Positions 4,587 to 5,777 of a stretch of DNA of 5,777 bases are shown here, piece after piece. Positions within the stretch are counted from its first letter, which is position 1; each line of letters opens with the position of its first letter. The stretch is from Bacteroidales bacterium UBA932 (GTDB lineage Bacteria > Bacteroidota > Bacteroidia > Bacteroidales > UBA932). A program made the position numbers and the translations under genes. Under the pieces are notes generated by a model, which saw only the letters and a list, made by a program, of their open reading frames with translations, ran no database searches and was not told the origin of the DNA. The DNA is taken from contig DBDM01000100.1 of assembly GCA_002293585.1 (NCBI GenBank), forward strand, positions 1-5,777, given 5' to 3'.

Positions 4587-5777
4587 ATGCAAAAGATCAG
4601 AAACATAGCGATCATCGCCCACGTTGACCACGGTAAAACAACCCTTGTGGACAGGATGATCATGCAGGGGAAAATTTTCCGCGATTCCGAGAAACCCGGC
4701 GACTTGCTGCTCGACAATAACGACCTGGAACGCGAGCGCGGCATTACCATACTGGCCAAAAACGTGTCGGTAATGTACCGAGGGTATAAAATTAATATTA
4801 TAGATACTCCCGGCCACGCCGATTTCGGCGGAGAGGTGGAACGTGTGCTCAATATGGCCGACGGTGTGCTGCTGCTGGTCGATGCCTTCGAAGGTACTAT
4901 GCCGCAAACCCGTTTTGTGCTGCAAAAGGCGCTTTCGTTGAATAAAAAGCCGGTGGTGGTGATCAACAAGGTCGACAAGTCCAACTGCCGTCCCGACGAG
5001 GTGAACGAGCAGGTATTCGACTTGATGTTCAGTCTCGGCGCATCGGAAGCGCAACTCGATTTCAAAACCGTATACGGCAGCGCCAAGCAGGGCTGGATGT
5101 CGCTCGACTGGCGCAAGCCTACGCAGGATATCACCCCCTTACTCGACCTGATCTTAGAAGAGGTTCCTGCGCCGCCTGTGGTGGAAGGAACGCCGCAAAT
5201 GCTGATCACTTCGTTGGAATATTCGCCTTACGTAGGCCGCTTAGCCATAGGCCGCATTACCCGCGGCGCTTTGCGGACGGGCATGAATGTGTCGCTTTGC
5301 AAACGCGACGGCACCATTGAGAAATCAAAGATCAAAGAGTTGATGACCTTCGAAGGCATGGGCAAAACCAAAGCCAACGAAGTGCAATGCGGCGATATTT
5401 GCGCTCTGGTGGGTATTGAAGGTTTTGAGATAGGCGACACCATTGCCGACTACGAAAATCCCGAACCCCTGCCTCCCATTGCCGTGGATGAGCCTACCAT
5501 GAGTATGCTTTTCACGATCAACGATTCCCCTTTCTACGGCCGCGATGGTAAATTTGTGACTTCGCGCCACCTGAAAGAGCGCTTAGAGCGGGAGTTGGAG
5601 AAAAATTTGGCCATGCGCCTGAAAGAAGGCCCTACCGCCGATTCCTTTTTTGTGTATGGGCGCGGCGTGCTGCACCTGAGCGTACTCATTGAAACCATGC
5701 GCCGCGAGGGCTATGAAGTGCAAGTGGGACAGCCCAAGGTGATCGATAAAAATATCGACGGCGTGCGTTGCGAGCCG
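4587..5777 (+). CDS. typA: Translational GTPase TypA/BipA (3' end beyond the window)
   Basis: This ribosome-associated GTPase of the EF-G/LepA superfamily acts in ribosome assembly and in translation under stress or cold in other bacteria. The 397 codons seen are about two thirds of the usual length of roughly 600; the reading frame is open to the last base. The G domain shows G1 AHVDHGKT (11-18), the switch I motif ERERGIT (48-54), G3 DTPGH (73-77), G4 NKVD (127-130) and G5 GSAK (164-167). Domain II lies at about 205-290. The EF-G domain III-like part runs from about 302, with TINDSPF (310-316), GRGVLHLSVLIETMRREGYE (358-377) and the start of the next domain. The DNNDLERERGIT form and GVLHLSVLIETMRREGYE distinguish TypA from LepA and EF-G. 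The remainder of the EF-G domain V-like region and the TypA-specific C-terminal domain are outside the window. The start at 4587 gives the canonical N-terminus MQKIRNIAIIAHVDHGKT. Confidence 0.97.
   Translation, partial: MQKIRNIAIIAHVDHGKTTLVDRMIMQGKIFRDSEKPGDLLLDNNDLERERGITILAKNVSVMYRGYKINIIDTPGHADFGGEVERVLNMADGVLLLVDAFEGTMPQTRFVLQKALSLNKKPVVVINKVDKSNCRPDEVNEQVFDLMFSLGASEAQLDFKTVYGSAKQGWMSLDWRKPTQDITPLLDLILEEVPAPPVVEGTPQMLITSLEYSPYVGRLAIGRITRGALRTGMNVSLCKRDGTIEKSKIKELMTFEGMGKTKANEVQCGDICALVGIEGFEIGDTIADYENPEPLPPIAVDEPTMSMLFTINDSPFYGRDGKFVTSRHLKERLERELEKNLAMRLKEGPTADSFFVYGRGVLHLSVLIETMRREGYEVQVGQPKVIDKNIDGVRCEP

Noticed and set aside
4458..5209. Long open frames on the minus strand opposite typA (4458-5054 and 4583-5209).
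   Set aside because: They lie antisense to an unmistakable TypA coding sequence, have no recognisable domain, and one runs through the terminator and heptad array.

Overview
The window looks like a chromosomal segment from a member of the Bacteroidota, most likely Bacteroidales. The evidence is a TypA/BipA sequence of the Bacteroidetes type, promoters of the TTTG-N19-TAnnTTTG form used by this phylum, A/T-rich translation starts without clear Shine-Dalgarno sites, small outer-membrane beta-barrel proteins, and a Fe-S protein/DUF362 gene pair that I recognise from Bacteroidetes genomes. No rRNA, tRNA, CRISPR array, transposase or phage gene was seen.

Layout, left to right. Positions 1-134 hold no gene but are almost entirely built of short-period repeats: heptads, a hairpin, heptads again, decamers, then octamers that run straight into the first start codon. 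At 135-902 (+) is a secreted outer-membrane beta-barrel protein. It meets a minus-strand operon tail to tail, with the two stop codons interlocked. That operon, read right to left, is a Tat-exported DUF362 protein (3360-2422) followed with a 1-nt overlap (TAATG) by a 507-residue membrane polyferredoxin (2422-899), which looks like a NapH-type protein fused to a NapG-type protein. A 145-bp divergent intergenic region (3361-3505) follows. Then come two tandem paralogous small outer-membrane barrels (3506-3946 and 4011-4445, +), the second with its own near-consensus promoter and a strong rho-independent terminator (4466-4503). Last is the first 397 codons of typA/bipA (4587 to the window edge, +).

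The only pair that clearly works together is the Fe-S/DUF362 operon. The polyferredoxin has CxxxCP membrane motifs, two ferredoxin clusters predicted on the cytoplasmic side, an internal twin-arginine membrane segment and four more cluster motifs predicted outside. The Tat-exported DUF362 protein would then be on the same side as the outer half. This suggests electron transfer across the inner membrane to an exported partner; the substrate is unknown. The three barrel proteins are envelope proteins of unknown role. TypA is a housekeeping ribosome-associated GTPase.

The most unusual signal is not a gene but the short-period repeats. The same kinds of 7-, 8- and 14-nt arrays appear upstream of the first barrel gene, at the typA promoter, and inside the polyferredoxin gene, where a repeat module of about 63 nt is read in frame as a linker just before the internal twin-arginine motif.
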